DNA from: Boothiomyces macroporosus
Lineage: Eukaryota > Chytridiomycota > Chytridiomycetes > Rhizophydiales > Terramycetaceae
Length of the DNA: 64,000 bases
NCBI GenBank assembly: GCA_027604185.1
Contig: JADGKB010000044.1
Coordinates: 45,398 to 109,397, forward strand
Direction of reading: 5' to 3'
In this document: one piece after another, positions 43,414 to 57,836 of the stretch
Layout: every line of letters begins with the position of its first letter
How positions within the stretch are numbered: position 1 is the stretch's first letter
The notes under the pieces: generated by a model
What the model saw: the letters and a program-made list of their open reading frames with translations, nothing else
What the model was told of the DNA's origin: nothing
Databases searched by the model: none
Position numbers and translations under genes: made by a program

Positions 43414-45000
43414 ATGGATAACGACGAAATTTTCCTGGAAAAGCTGGGATACAAGCAAGAACTCAAAAGAGAGCTTACTTCCTTTTCCAACTTTGCTGTT
43501 TCATTTACGATTATTTCCATCCTCACTGGAATCAATAGTTTGTTTACTTTTGGTTTGACTAACGGTGGTCCAGTAGGTTTGGTCTGGGGATGGACACTGG
43601 TTGCTCTCTTTTCAGGGCTAGTTTCTTTATCAATGGCTGAAATTTGCTCTGCATATCCCACGTCAGGAGGATTGTATTTCTGGAGTGCCCAACTGGCTGG
43701 AAAGCAACATGCTCCTGTATATTCATGGATTACTGGATGGTTCAATTTGATTGGACAAGTTGCGACCACTGCAGGTATCGATTTTGGACTGGCTACTTTT
43801 ATATTGAATGTAATTGCTTCAAACAACTCAGATTTCGTCCCGGTTGCTTGGCACAATTTACTCTTGTATTTGGCTATCCTAGTAATCCATGGTCTATTAA
43901 ATACTTTTGCCAACAAGATTGTAAAGTTTTTGTGTGATGTGTCGGTATGGTGGCATATATTTGGAACGTTAATCATTGTAATTACCGTGTTGGCTGGTGC
44001 TCCTTCAAGAGAAAGCGCCGGGTTTGTATTCACCACGTTCAACAAGGATCCAACTGCCGGATTACCAAGCGATGCGTACATCTTTTTCATTGGGCTACTC
44101 ACTGCTCAGTACACATTTACTGGGTTTGACGCTAGCGCACACATGACTGAAGAAACAAAGAATGCGGCTGTTGCTGGCCCAGTTGGTATTGTATTATCAG
44201 TCGTAATTTCATTTGTTGCTGGGCTATTCTATATCGTCGGGCTACTGTTTGCTATGCCTGATATTACATCTACAATCCAAGGTGGGTTGCCTGCTATCTT
44301 TGCAAATAGTGTAGGACAAGTTGGATCAAACTTGTTGTCTGTTATCGTTATGGGAGCCATGTTCTTTGCTGGAATGTCTTCGCTGACTGCAAACTCCAGA
44401 ATGATGTTTGCATTCGCTAGAGATGGGGCACTACCGTTTTCAAATGTGTGGCATACTATCAATCCTGATACCAAAACTCCAGTCGCTTCGGTTTGGTTGG
44501 GAGTCTTGTTGTGCTTTGTATTAGGATTACCGGTACTGTCCGATCCAGTCAGGGCTCTATCTAGCGGTGTGCCAGTTGCATTCACTGCAATTACCTCTAT
44601 CGCTGTCATTGGGCTGTATATTTCATATGTCATTCCTGTATTTCTACGTTTGACAATCTCTAGAGACAGATTTGTTCCAGGGCCATTCCATCTCGGCAAA
44701 TTCTCTCCAGTTGTGGGATGGATAAGCGTACTATGGGTTGCCTTCATTACTGTACTGTTTGTTCTCCCAACTTCATTGCCTAATGATCTAAATTCAGCTA
44801 CTTTTACGTGGGAAAACAATTTGAATTATACTGGGCCAATGGTTGTGTTCTTCACTTTACTATTCATGGCTTGGTGGGCTGTAGATGCTCGCAGATGGTT
44901 CAAAGGACCAAAAGTTATAGAGCGATCTGTTTCTGACATGGAATTCCCAAAAGTAGTAGAGCAACAACCTTCACAGGCAACTGTTACCAGCGCAATATAA
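43414..45000 (+). CDS. Amino-acid/GABA/choline-type permease (APC superfamily)
   Basis: A single exon of 528 residues with 12 predicted membrane helices. The opening SFSNFAVSFTIISILTGINS, TNGGPVGLVWGW, SAYPTSGGLYFWSAQLAG and FTGFDASAHMTEETKNAA are the hallmarks of the fungal amino-acid/choline transporter branch that includes GABA and choline permeases. A long second half with SSLTANSRMMFAFARDGALP confirms it. It imports amino acids, GABA or choline with protons at the plasma membrane or vacuole; substrate not predictable. Intronless, unlike most conserved genes here. The stop codon overlaps AATAAA. Confidence 0.93.
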   Translation: MDNDEIFLEKLGYKQELKRELTSFSNFAVSFTIISILTGINSLFTFGLTNGGPVGLVWGWTLVALFSGLVSLSMAEICSAYPTSGGLYFWSAQLAGKQHAPVYSWITGWFNLIGQVATTAGIDFGLATFILNVIASNNSDFVPVAWHNLLLYLAILVIHGLLNTFANKIVKFLCDVSVWWHIFGTLIIVITVLAGAPSRESAGFVFTTFNKDPTAGLPSDAYIFFIGLLTAQYTFTGFDASAHMTEETKNAAVAGPVGIVLSVVISFVAGLFYIVGLLFAMPDITSTIQGGLPAIFANSVGQVGSNLLSVIVMGAMFFAGMSSLTANSRMMFAFARDGALPFSNVWHTINPDTKTPVASVWLGVLLCFVLGLPVLSDPVRALSSGVPVAFTAITSIAVIGLYISYVIPVFLRLTISRDRFVPGPFHLGKFSPVVGWISVLWVAFITVLFVLPTSLPNDLNSATFTWENNLNYTGPMVVFFTLLFMAWWAVDARRWFKGPKVIERSVSDMEFPKVVEQQPSQATVTSAI

Positions 45001-45174
45001 TAAATTAGAATTTCACTGTGGCTATTCTTTATTCAAAAAAGTTTATTCTAGTGCCCCTTCATTTTCAATTCTTCATCAATGTCCATTGGACCGTTATGGT
45101 CTTCATGGCGGTAATCTCTCTCGACAGGTTCTTGTGGACTTCTGATATTGCCCGACAATCTACATTAAAGATAG

Positions 45175-46390
<1,216 letters not shown>

Positions 46391-46691
46391 ATGGATAGAA
46401 ATTTAAATTTTGTTTTTGAGGGCGACTATGAATGTGGCGTGCTCGTTGATTGTTACAATAGGAATCAATGGGAAATGATTTTAGTAATCACGATATTCTA
46501 ATGGGGCGACATCTGCTCTTCGGGAGTGCTTGCGAGAGGGTCTTTTAAATCTCAAGCCCGATTGAATAAAACGATAATTGACTTCCGTTCCGCTCTTGCA
46601 AATAACATGCGAGGATATCCAATGCCATAGAATTGGTTTCCAGCTGGCGGGTCGGCCTCCATAGTTTTTCTCCAAAAAAGAAATCGCGAAA
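46391..46691. promoter_or_regulatory. Shared region between two divergent MAP kinases
   Basis: 301 bp between the two start codons. It must hold both promoters. Overlapping short minus-strand frames have no homology. No motif can be assigned by eye. Confidence 0.5.
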
Positions 46692-47977
<1,286 letters not shown>

Positions 47978-48252
47978 TAAAGACTTGTGCATTAGGGTAT
48001 TTCCAAGTAGTTGTTTAGTGAGTACATTATGCGATTTCAACTGGTGTCTACCAGATTTGTGTCTACTTGGGTTGATTCAAAGTAATATTCTTATACTAGG
48101 CTTATTATCTGACTTTTAAGTTGATTGCTTGATAGTATTCTTTATTGGTCAATCTATTATAGCACGGTATCTGAAACTTGGAAATCGCGATTAGGAATGT
48201 CTAACTATATAGAATCGCTGGGTTAATCGTATATTTATTATTACATAAGAGA

Positions 48253-50106
48253 TTAAAGCTCTTCTAAATTACTTTCTTTGAGCTTGTTGCACATTTCCAG
48301 GATATTTTCCGGCAACTCGGTAAGCCCACTTAGGATTTCACTAACGTCCACCGATTCATTCGAATGGCACTTGAGCTTGTACAGCCCTTCAACTGCCAAC
48401 TTTGCCAGCTTCCAGTTGGCTTCACAAGTAGCATATTCAAACACATCAATAAACTTTTCAGTTCCTGCAAAGTTGTAAACTAATTCCGTGTACTTTGTTG
48501 ACAACAAATTCACAAGGACTCCGCAAGAGTAATAGAGAACGTGTACGTCTGTATGGTCAAGCAACAACACCAATATCTGTACCAAGTGATTCATAATTGA
48601 ATTTGGAATCGTAACATTGAACCTAAACACATTGGCTATAATCTTACAAGTCTCGACAATGAATTCTAGGTTCTCGTTCATCAAGAAGGACAACAGCTTT
48701 CCAAAGGTTTCAATCGTATGAGAAAACAGCCTGCAGTTGGGTTTAAAGTAAAAGCTGATATTGGAAATAAACCCGATATAGTTTAACAATAGTTCTTCTT
48801 TTTGGAAAAATATTGGGTTATCAATGTTATCCATAAAGAATTCCAGCTCGCTCATTGAAACCATAATTTCCCCTGCTTTTGGATCCAGCGACACATTTGA
48901 CAACAATCTAGTCATTTTTAGTACCAGATCAGAGTCTGTTTCATCAAACAAACTCGCTTCTGTTATAGAACCGAATAATGCCACGAGATCTTCCAGCACT
49001 CTCAGAATTTGTTGGTGAATTCCCCCAACGTTTGAAGTCAAGTTTGATAAAAAGTAACATACTCTGGTCTGAATTTCCTTATTTTCCTATTATTAATTAT
49101 ATTTACTGAAGAGTAAACGAGCTGATTCAACAGTTCCTCTACTATCTTTGGCTGCGATAAAACATCCCGAAGGTTTTCATTTTCAGACAAGTTACAGAAT
49201 ATTTTTAAAATCAAGATTTGAATCTTTTCGCTTTCCTGAAACGTTTTCTGTATTATCGTATCGCATAGCAAATCTAGTACTTGCGGATCGCAATCCCCGT
49301 TACTCGTTGCTTCCCTGAAACACCCAATAACTTGAGCCAATAGTCTAATTATTTGACTCTTTTCGTCTGCTGCCGTATCCTCTTTATATTTCTATATCAG
49401 TGCTGATTACTTTGAGAAATTCTTTTAATAGTTCCGTCATTTGGCATTTATCAAACTCTCCCACTGTTCTTACGACGCTGATGGCATTAATCAGCAGTTC
49501 ACATCTTGTTCCCATTATAGTTGTATAGTTCTTTAAATTCAGCCCAATAAAACTATTGATACTTTTACAAGCATGTTCATTTACCTGATCCAAATTATCG
49601 GAAAACCACAGGAAGCATTTTGATAGTATTTGAGACTCTCTAGTGAGATAAAGCAGAAGCGTGTAGGGAATGGCGTCCAAGATCCCTGCGTCTGCGAATA
49701 TAAGCAGCTGTTTCACAATCGATTTGCGATAAATTTTATCCTTTTCATTTCTTCTTAGCCAATTGAGCTTCCCTAAACACATCAAGAAGGAGCGTATTTC
49801 TCGTGTTTCTGGCAGCTTGTTTATACAATTCAAGAGTTCAATGTAGTCATTATCGAGTGGTAGTTGCATTTGTGATTCAAGTGGTTTAGGATGAACAATT
49901 TCCGTTATCTTGTCACCAACTGGTTGAATCGGGTTTGGGACTTTTTGAAATTTACTTTGTTTAAAGTGGGGTGTGAATGGGCGCGTTGGTGCAAGAAGAG
50001 AGGCCTTTCGTAAAGACTGCTTTGCTTCTGATATTACTTGTGCTGCTGTTGGTCTAGATAAATCCAAGGCATAGAATGGCTTTGTCTTTGATTTAGTTTC
50101 CATCAT
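48253..50106 (-). CDS. ARMC2: ARMC2-like armadillo-repeat flagellar protein
   Basis: Three exons with introns 49392-49410 (19 nt) and 49087-49106 (20 nt) give 604 residues. The N-terminal motif AQVISEAKQSLRKA followed by TRPFTPH is the hallmark of ARMC2, and the rest is a run of armadillo/HEAT-type helices (LLIFADAGILDAIPYTLLLY, HVLYYSCGVLVNLL). ARMC2 is needed for axoneme assembly in animals and algae, with links to radial spoke transport. The protein is shorter than the human one (about 870 residues), mainly in the low-complexity N-terminal part. An AATAAA lies shortly after the stop. Confidence 0.75.
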
Positions 50107-50410
50107 TGAAAGCGCGTCAAAATTTTAGCGAGAATTGCCCGCTAATAGTATCTGGAAATAGCTTGAATAAATGTAATTAGAATTCAGTAATTGTGAGTGA
50201 TACCGGTCATTGACTTCCACCCAGAATATTTTGAAAGGAATTGTCTCATTATAACCTCATAAACCGCTTTACCCATGTATTTACGGCAGTATATGTCAAG
50301 ATGGGGCAGCATCTCCCTATCCTTGTTGGAAGTTTCTCTGGTTTTCGCCTTCGAGAAAATTCTACAGGAATTTTTCTCAAGGTCACAGCTGATCAAAACT
50401 TTGACAAAAT
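50107..50410. other. Gap with a possible small minus-strand ORF
   Basis: 304 bp between the ARMC2-like and STI1 starts. A minus-strand frame ending at 50184 reads sensibly over its last ~45 residues (DIYCRKYMGKAVYEVIMRQF ...). It has an ATG before DIYC, but no homology, and the longer version runs into STI1. It could be a short gene or chance. Confidence 0.35.
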
Positions 50411-52190
50411 ATGACTGTAAGATGAATTCTAAACATAGGCTGAAGAATACAAAGCACAAGGAAACCAAGCATTCTCTTCTGGCGATTATGAATCTGCAAT
50501 TTCATTCTTTTCAAAGGCAATCGAGTTGGATCCAAGCAACCATGTGCTGTACTCTAATCGGTAATCATAATGTAATGCTAGTTCTGCCGCATATGCCTCC
50601 TTAAAAGACTATGAAAATGCTGTTCAAGATGCTGAAAAGACTGTATCTCTCAAGCCAGACTGGGCAAAGGTAATTTACCGTCTGATCTTAGGGATACTCT
50701 CGCAAAGGTGCTGCATTGCATGGGTTAGGAAAATTAACAGAAGCCGCCGAAGTATATAACGCTGGTTTAAAAGTCGAGCCAGGAAATGCGCAACTTCAAA
50801 GGGCGTTAGCAGATGTTGAGCGTGCCATTGAGTCTGAAGCGTTGGGAGGAATCGGAAATATTTTCAGTGCAGATATGTGGCAAAAGATGGCTACCAATCC
50901 AAGACTATCCCCATACTTGGCCCAACCAGATATCGTTGCAAAGTTACAAGAATGTCAAAAGGATCCAAAGGCAATGTCCAAATACATGGGAGATCAAAGA
51001 ATGATGCAAATCATGCTCGGATTAATGGGTCTTGATGGTGCCATGGCTACCAATGACGATGAATTGGAAAAGGCAAAAGCAGAAGCCCAAGAGAATTTGG
51101 ATCGCAGAGCTGAAGAAAAGAAAGCTCCAGAACCAGTCCCAGAACCAGAACCAGTTGATGAAGAACCAAAGGAAAAAAGCGCTCGTGAATTGAGTGACGA
51201 AGAAAAAACTCTCGGAAATACATTCTACAAGAAGCGCCAATTTGATGAAGCCCTTCAACACTACGATGCAGCTTGGGAACTGGACAAAACTAATGTTGCA
51301 GTTCTTACCAACAAGGCCGCAGTATTGTTTGAAATGGAAAAATACCAAGAATGTATTGAAGTATGTCAAAATGCTGTAGAAACCGGACGTGAACATCGCA
51401 CTGATTTCAAATTGATTGGAAGAGCACTTGGTCGTATCGGAACTTCCTACCTGAAATTGGACGATCTTGATAATGCAATCAAATACTTTGAAAAGTCATT
51501 AGCTGAACATCGCACTGCAGATATTTTGAACAAACTTCGTGAAACCGAAACACTAAAGAGAAATAAGGAAAAGCAAGCGTACATCAACCCTGAATTAGCT
51601 GACGAAGAGCGTGAAAAGGGAAATGTATTCTTCAAGAACAACCAATATCCAGAAGCAGTAAAGTGCTATTCAGAAGCCATTAAGCGTAACCCAGATGACC
51701 CTCGTAACTACTCCAACAGAGCAGCTTGTTACACCAAATTAATGGCTCTTCCTGAAGCTGAAAGAGATTGTGATGAAGCCATCAAGTTGGATGAAGGATT
51801 CATCAAAGCCTATATCCGCAAAGCTGCCGTACAGTTTGCAAAGAAGGAATATTCAAAGTGCATTTCAACTTCGCAATTGGCTCTATCAAAGGATTCTGAA
51901 GGAAAATACGCAGGAGAGATTAACGGCCAGGTAATTTCATTTTAATGTAGATTCAAAAAGCGTACTATGCTCAAAATGGCGGCAATGAAACTGATGAGGA
52001 AAAGCGCCGCAGAGCAATGAGCGATCCAGAGGTTCAAAAGATTCTTGGTGACCCTGTCATGCAATCCATTTTGCAACAGATGCAACAAGACCCTAAAGCC
52101 GCCCAAGATCACTTGAAGAACCCAATCATTTCTCAAAAGATTCAAACCCTTGTTAATGCCGGAATTATTTCCTTTGGTCGTCAATATTAA
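50411..52190 (+). CDS. STI1: Sti1/Hop co-chaperone
   Basis: Five exons and four introns (50417-50438, 50561-50581, 50670-50691, 51931-51950; 20-22 nt) give 564 residues, similar to yeast Sti1. Order: TPR1 (KAQGNQAFSSGDYESAISFF ... HVLYSNRSAAYASLKDY), the DP1/STI1 motif (MWQKMATNPRLSPYLAQPDI), a Glu/Pro linker, TPR2A (EEKTLGNTFYKKRQFDEALQ), TPR2B (EREKGNVFFKNNQYPEAVKC) and DP2 (MSDPEVQKILGDPVMQSIL). It bridges Hsp70 and Hsp90; in flagellates Hsp90 co-chaperones also help assemble dynein arms. The first exon codes for only two residues (Met-Thr). The stop overlaps AATAAA. Confidence 0.95.
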
Positions 52191-52247
52191 TAAACATTTT
52201 TTAACGTCAAGTCAAGTTGGAGATCACCTGATTTTTTCTTTACAAAA

Positions 52248-54799
52248 ATGCTTGAACGAGAGATTAATATTATTTCAGAGCCATCATCAGATAGAAACTC
52301 CAAGAGAGTCGCCTTGAACGCAATACTAAATTCCAAGGCGGTCAACTCTCAAATAATCAAAGCGGTAACAAAGACACTCGTAGATCCAGTTGAAAAATGC
52401 AGGGAAATCTCGATTAATATCGTGAATCAAATAACTGACAAGGAGCTACTAAGTAACTATCGCTAACCTAGTCGAAATAATTCCAGTATTCGTCTCGCAA
52501 ATAGAAAAGGAACCCTCGGAAGAAATCCGATTACAAATAATGAAAACTCTTACTCGATATACAGGCGTATTTACAAGGGATATCTTTCCGTTCGTAGGTG
52601 ATTACTTGGAAATTTTGTATGTCAGCCTGGTGGATGCGTTTCCGGAAATCAGAAAGGAGAGTTTAAATTTATCAAAAAAGCTATGTTTGACTTGCCCGCA
52701 ACACGTTTCCCTTTGTGGAGATAAATTAGTGAAGCAGATCTTGCCTAGTTTGACCCATCGACACTCTAGCGTACGTGTTATTGGAGTAAAAGCCCTCTTG
52801 GAAGCAGTTGTAATTGATTACTCTGCTTTGGATGACTGTGTAAATGTGTTGCTGGACCTTGTCAGAGATAAAGTAAGCGCTTTTAATCTAGGCATCACAA
52901 GTTAGGCAGGAAGTTTACCTTTTGGCAAAAGAATGGCTAACAAGATTAATTGATCGTCACATTTACAGACACAAGATGCTCCCACTACTTTATGCTGGGT
53001 ACACTGATGAAATGCCAAAGTTGGTAGAGTATGCAAAAGAGATGATGGAACAAGTCGGTATTCATTACGAAAAGGAAAATGAAAAGGAAATCAAGGATGA
53101 GCTGGATTATAGTGATGGAATAGTGCGACCAAGTACTTTGTGTTAATGTAGATCGTCCAAGGGTTGGTTGTAGAAGAGCGGCAAGGGATAATATTCAAAA
53201 AATTACAAAGAAACTTGTGGAAATGTTGGGTGACTGGAATGTAGAAACTAGATATAAAGGAGCGCAAATCCTCTATGTGTATATTGACTTTTGCGAAGCT
53301 GAAATTACTGGATACACAGCTACAATCGTTCAGCCATTGTACAAGATTTTAGCTGAAGATGAAGTACATTTGATGAATTTGTGTGTACAAGTAATGAATA
53401 GAATAGGATATTTTGTATCTCCGGACACTACCCTATCGCTTATACTTCCAGCATTGCTGGGAGGAAATGTTGGCTCGTTTAGGTTGGGATGTCTGCGTGC
53501 TTTACAAGGTGTATTAGCAGGTAGGTGGTTTTAACCAAAGGTTCTAGAAAAGAGTTGTTGGAACCCCAAATGAACTACATTATTGAATCCCTTGGGGACA
53601 AGGATCTGGTTCAAAACGAAAACTTTATCGTATTGTTGGAACTGTCTAAATGTCTTGTACAGCTGGTTGAAAAGATTCCCCTGGACCAAGAAATCACATT
53701 TAAATTCTTTTACCTGTTGGTACAAATTCAAAGTATTCCTGGAAACCATAAACTGGTAGGGTTTACAGATGTAAAAACTACAGTAATTTATTCTAATTTA
53801 GACTGAATCTGTAATGAGTGCTTTTGCCTCAAGAAAGTCATTAACCCTATCAGAGTTATACAGTACTTATTTGGTTAATATTCTTTCTACATTTGAATTC
53901 ACCAAATGGAATCAGTATTCCATGGAACCAAATATCTTTGAAACAGTACTTTTCAAAAGCGTACCAAACTATGCGGATCATCTTGATGTAATTGTTCCAA
54001 TTTTCGTTAGTTGCTGCGAACTAGACAAGGATATCGAATTACGAGATAAATGTATATCAATTCTGCATCACTTGTTTAAACTTCCTTTTGCATACAGCCA
54101 AATGGAACCATATCTGGCAGAGCTATTGGAAAAAGTGATATTAAAGAATTGCGTTTGGAAGGGGGGAAAGAAACACGAAGCCCTTCGTACACTTTCAACA
54201 AAAGTGTGGAAATTAGTAACTGAAATGTCGTTTGATCATGAAGTTTGGCTCCAAACTACAACCAAATTGTTTGAAGCACATATTCTTCCAATACTCTTGT
54301 CTAATCTGGATGACGATATAATTGAAACTCGTATGAACGTAGTTGCTATTTTGGAGTGTTACCTGCAGCTCCCAATATGGACGAGTAATCATTCTTAACT
54401 CTAGTTGAAAATATCAAAAAGATGTATCAAGAAGCACTAAAAAGACTTGATGATGCTAAAGATGAAATTAGAATCCAAAGTGCAGCATTATTTATTTCAA
54501 TTTATAAAGCCATCAGTGATTGCAAAGCTAGAAATGCACATTTACGACAAGACGACAAATTAACTGCTATTGTTAATGAGGAGGTTATTGAAATTGATTT
54601 GGACCAAGTTCATTACGAGACTATACTCGACTGTATGTTGATTCATTTGGATGATACCAATAGCCATATACAGGAAGCTGTGTACAAGTCTTTACTCTGC
54701 CTTAAACCATTTGTGGAAACCAAGACCTGGAATGATAAATTGATTGATGCCAAAGATAAACACAAGTCGACTTTCTACCTTGAAAAGTTACTGGAATAA
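52248..54799 (+). CDS. DNAAF5: Dynein axonemal assembly factor 5 (HEATR2-like)
   Basis: Seven exons and six introns (52453-52471, 52873-52891, 53133-53151, 53521-53540, 53783-53801, 54385-54404; 19-20 nt) give 811 residues of HEAT repeats. Segments such as VDAFPEIRKESLNLSKKL and ILPSLTHRHSSVRVIGVKAL match DNAAF5/HEATR2 (conserved SHQHxxVR-like turn). DNAAF5 acts in the cytoplasm to preassemble outer and inner dynein arms before transport into the flagellum. Other HEAT proteins are possible, but the match plus the flagellar neighbours favour this. Its stop is 2 bp from the stop of the convergent seven-helix paralogue 3, and AATAAA overlaps it. Confidence 0.8.
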
Positions 54800-54801
54800 A
54801 T

Positions 54802-56208
54802 CTAATTCTTTTGAATTCTTGTAGCATTTACATTTGCGTTTGGCTTCTTTCCTGTTATACTGAGCATCATTTTCACAAGCATGCTGTAAATCACAACCAC
54901 GAATAAAGAGTTGAGCGATTGAAGGCAATAAAAGATTCCGTTCATTGCGGAATTAGCCCTGTCGCCTCCAATCAATATTGTATAGTTGACAATTATATTC
55001 AAGACTTCAAAAGTGAACACCGTGAGTATCTGAATAACCAGCAACAGACCCATCAGATAGATCTGGCTCTTTTGCGATTGCACTTTTTTCTGATTCATGT
55101 TTGTAAATACCTTGAATAGAATCACGATGGACGGTGACATTTCTACAACAATGTAAATTGTCCTCCAAACGAAAACAGTCTTTGACTGAATCTTTTGCAG
55201 CTGGAAAAACATTTTATCTTGACTTGCAAAAAGCCCATAGATATCTGCCAATAAATTCCAGTACATTGTTGCCAAGTGCAGCACCGTCATTGTGGCATAC
55301 ACTCCTTTTTCCAGAAGAGTTGTCTGATACTGTCCATAGATGGTAAACAGGATATACAGACTAATGTACACTGTTAATAGCGAATATACGTTTGTCAGCT
55401 GGTTCACAATGTCAAACAAGTACATGGATATATCGCTTGTGAAAGCAGTCATAGTATATGTAACTTGAGCTACTATATTGGCTAACAGCATGAACTGTGC
55501 AATTGAAAAGAATAAATCGTTTTGTTTGCGAACCCTGTAGTATCGGTGCGCGTAAAACCCACTCGTCGCTGCCGGTGTGAGTAGTGCAAGTCCATAGCAG
55601 AATGCAGATAACCGTTCAATTGCAATGTGGAATAATGGCACAGCTTCTGCATGTGGTGAAACCGCCTCCCATACAAAACCCACCGAGCCTTGTACTATTT
55701 GCGAGCCTATCATAACACTACCTAGAATATGCGATGATTGAACTTGATTATTAACATTGAATGTCTCGCTGTACCCGGTACATCCCGACTGGTTGTATAC
55801 AGACACGGTATTGTTGGTGTTGCATACAATAAATCCATCTATACATTGGCCATTTTCGAGATAAAACGCTTTTATATATCCATTTAATGATTGGCTGTCA
55901 TTTGCTGTCAGTGTACAATAAGACTTTTGGTTTGCACCTGCAGGCGCGTTGTAATCACTAGAATCAGGGATGTACTGTCTGGTTATTGATTGATAATTGT
56001 AAGTAAATATCAAGTCTACTGATGATATACAGCATCCAATTGGTATAGGGTGGATTGCACTTCCACATATGGGTATTGGAAAATCTAATTGTAGATTAGA
56101 AAAAACAGCTGTGGGGTTGGTTTCATTAAATATAATCATTGAGGTTGGCGGTCCCGAGCAGTCAAATGAAGACAGCCAGCCTGACTGAAATACTATGCCT
56201 GTGGACAT
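54802..56208 (-). CDS. Orphan seven-helix receptor-like protein, paralogue 3
   Basis: Intronless, 468 residues, starting MSTGIVFQSGWLSSFDCSGP. The N-terminal ~200 residues contain the family's Cys pattern (PICGSAIH, IGCCISSVDLIFTYNYQSIT, SYCTLTA, SGCTGYSETF), and seven helices follow (first at ERLSAFCYGLALLTPAATSG, third at VYSLLTVYISLYILFTIYGQ, last at YCLQSLNSLFVVVIYSMLV). The LGSVMIGSQIVQGSVGFVWE strand just before helix 1 is shared by all members. Together with 4 and 5 it forms a subgroup with the IVNYTILIGGDRA loop and IY-ML ending of helix 7. Stop codons of this gene and DNAAF5 are 2 bp apart. Confidence 0.8.
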   Translation of the reverse strand: MSTGIVFQSGWLSSFDCSGPPTSMIIFNETNPTAVFSNLQLDFPIPICGSAIHPIPIGCCISSVDLIFTYNYQSITRQYIPDSSDYNAPAGANQKSYCTLTANDSQSLNGYIKAFYLENGQCIDGFIVCNTNNTVSVYNQSGCTGYSETFNVNNQVQSSHILGSVMIGSQIVQGSVGFVWEAVSPHAEAVPLFHIAIERLSAFCYGLALLTPAATSGFYAHRYYRVRKQNDLFFSIAQFMLLANIVAQVTYTMTAFTSDISMYLFDIVNQLTNVYSLLTVYISLYILFTIYGQYQTTLLEKGVYATMTVLHLATMYWNLLADIYGLFASQDKMFFQLQKIQSKTVFVWRTIYIVVEMSPSIVILFKVFTNMNQKKVQSQKSQIYLMGLLLVIQILTVFTFEVLNIIVNYTILIGGDRANSAMNGIFYCLQSLNSLFVVVIYSMLVKMMLSITGKKPNANVNATRIQKN

Positions 56209-56390
56209 GCAATTTGGGTGACGTACTGGAAAAGATTAAATGACATTGTCCGTTGTTGAAAAGACTGTTAAATTAGAACGAGTATAAACATCAGGTGAGT
56301 CCTTCAGAGGATTTTTATCGATACCCAGCACCAAGGAGTTATTCTAATTCATAATTGTGGGTATTTTAAGCTCAAATTATAAATCCAGCT

Positions 56391-57836
56391 TTATTTATTG
56401 AGAATTTTTTTAAATATATTTGATGCTGCCTTTGCGGCATTCTTTGTTGTATTGGAGCCAGCATGAACCTTCTTTTTGCCTGTGATATGCTCAAGCATGC
56501 TTGTCATCATGTTGTAAATGATCAGTACGAGCAGAGAATTTAGAGCTTGTAAGCAATAAAATATCCCGAATGTTGACATGTACGCTCTGTCGCTGTATAG
56601 CAAAAGAGTGTAATTCACCACAATGTTCAATCCTTCGTATGCGATAACCAAAAGTATTTGGATGAATAAAACAAATGCCATAAAGTGAATGCTTTGCTTC
56701 ATTTTTTGCAGTTTTCTCTGATTAATAGCGCAGAATATCTTTAGCAGAATGACGATTGAAGGAATTATTTCAAATATAATGTATGTGGTTCTCCATATCA
56801 TATAGGTTTTTGTCTGTGTATTATTCAGCATTAGATAATTGGCATCCTGACCGACTATTAGACCATACAGGTCTGCGATGCCATACCAGTACATTGTTCC
56901 TAAATGAAGAATAGTCGCAGCAATATAAACCAATTTTTGGTAAATTGTTCCTTGAAATTGAGGATAAATTGTACTTAATGTGTTAAGACTAATGAATACG
57001 GTTAGTAATGAACAGCAGTTTGTCAATTGTGAAAAAAAGTCGTAGATGAAGAGGGTCTGGTCAGAAGCAAATACTGTTTCTTCAAAAATAAACTCCATTA
57101 CAAAATTAAGAGTAAGTGTAAATTGAGCGATTGCAAAAAACAGGTCTTTTGGTGCTCTAGTCTTGAGGTATTTGTAAGTATAGAATGCCGTAGTTATAGT
57201 CGGCACTATGAGTGCAACCACGTAACACGCAGCCCCAAATATTTCAATTGGGAGCTGATACAACGGCACCCCTTCTGAATAAGGCTGCTCTTGCTCCCAA
57301 ATAAACTTTACTATACCATTCATTCTTTGGCTAGAAATTGAAATATTCCCAAAGATGACAGATTGATGAGTTGCATTAGATAAAGGAAAGCTCTCCTGAT
57401 ATCCGCTACACCCTGTATTGTTGTAAATTGTGATTGTATTGCTTGACAAGTCGCACTTTATGTTCTCAATACATTGATTGTTCCCCAAGTAGAATGTCTT
57501 GTTGTATCCATCGAGTGACTTGTCATCATTAGCAATGATACTGCAGTATTGGATATTGTTGGCTGTAACTGGTGGGGTATAGTCTGTGATATTACTAACA
57601 TAATTCACTGATAGGGAGTGGTAATTTAAACCGAATGCATAATCGATAAATGAAGTGCAGCATCCGATGGGAACTGGAAGTATGGCTGTTCCGCAGTAAG
57701 GTATTTCAGAGACGGATAGTAGATTTGTATACACTGGTGTAGGATTCGATTCTGTAAAGATATACATTGATGCTGGCGGTCCGGTGCAATCCGAGGAATT
57801 AAACCAACCTGATTGAAACACTATTCCTGTTGACAT
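56391..57836 (-). CDS. Orphan seven-helix receptor-like protein, paralogue 4
   Basis: Intronless, 481 residues. The open frame begins at 57872, but the ATG at 57836 aligns with all sister genes (MSTGIVFQSGWFNSSDCTGP). It has the Cys-rich outer region with several NxT/NxS sites, then seven helices beginning at IEIFGAACYVVALIVPTITT; helix 7 is YCLQALNSLLVLIIYNMMTS. It differs from the others by a longer basic Ala/Lys-rich tail (about 30 residues). AATAAA overlaps the stop. Function unknown; surface receptor or transporter by shape. Confidence 0.8.
   Translation of the reverse strand: MSTGIVFQSGWFNSSDCTGPPASMYIFTESNPTPVYTNLLSVSEIPYCGTAILPVPIGCCTSFIDYAFGLNYHSLSVNYVSNITDYTPPVTANNIQYCSIIANDDKSLDGYNKTFYLGNNQCIENIKCDLSSNTITIYNNTGCSGYQESFPLSNATHQSVIFGNISISSQRMNGIVKFIWEQEQPYSEGVPLYQLPIEIFGAACYVVALIVPTITTAFYTYKYLKTRAPKDLFFAIAQFTLTLNFVMEFIFEETVFASDQTLFIYDFFSQLTNCCSLLTVFISLNTLSTIYPQFQGTIYQKLVYIAATILHLGTMYWYGIADLYGLIVGQDANYLMLNNTQTKTYMIWRTTYIIFEIIPSIVILLKIFCAINQRKLQKMKQSIHFMAFVLFIQILLVIAYEGLNIVVNYTLLLYSDRAYMSTFGIFYCLQALNSLLVLIIYNMMTSMLEHITGKKKVHAGSNTTKNAAKAASNIFKKILNK

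Noticed and set aside
43310..43558. Plus-strand ORF overlapping the permease start
   Set aside because: No homology, and out of frame with the well-supported permease; most likely a chance frame.
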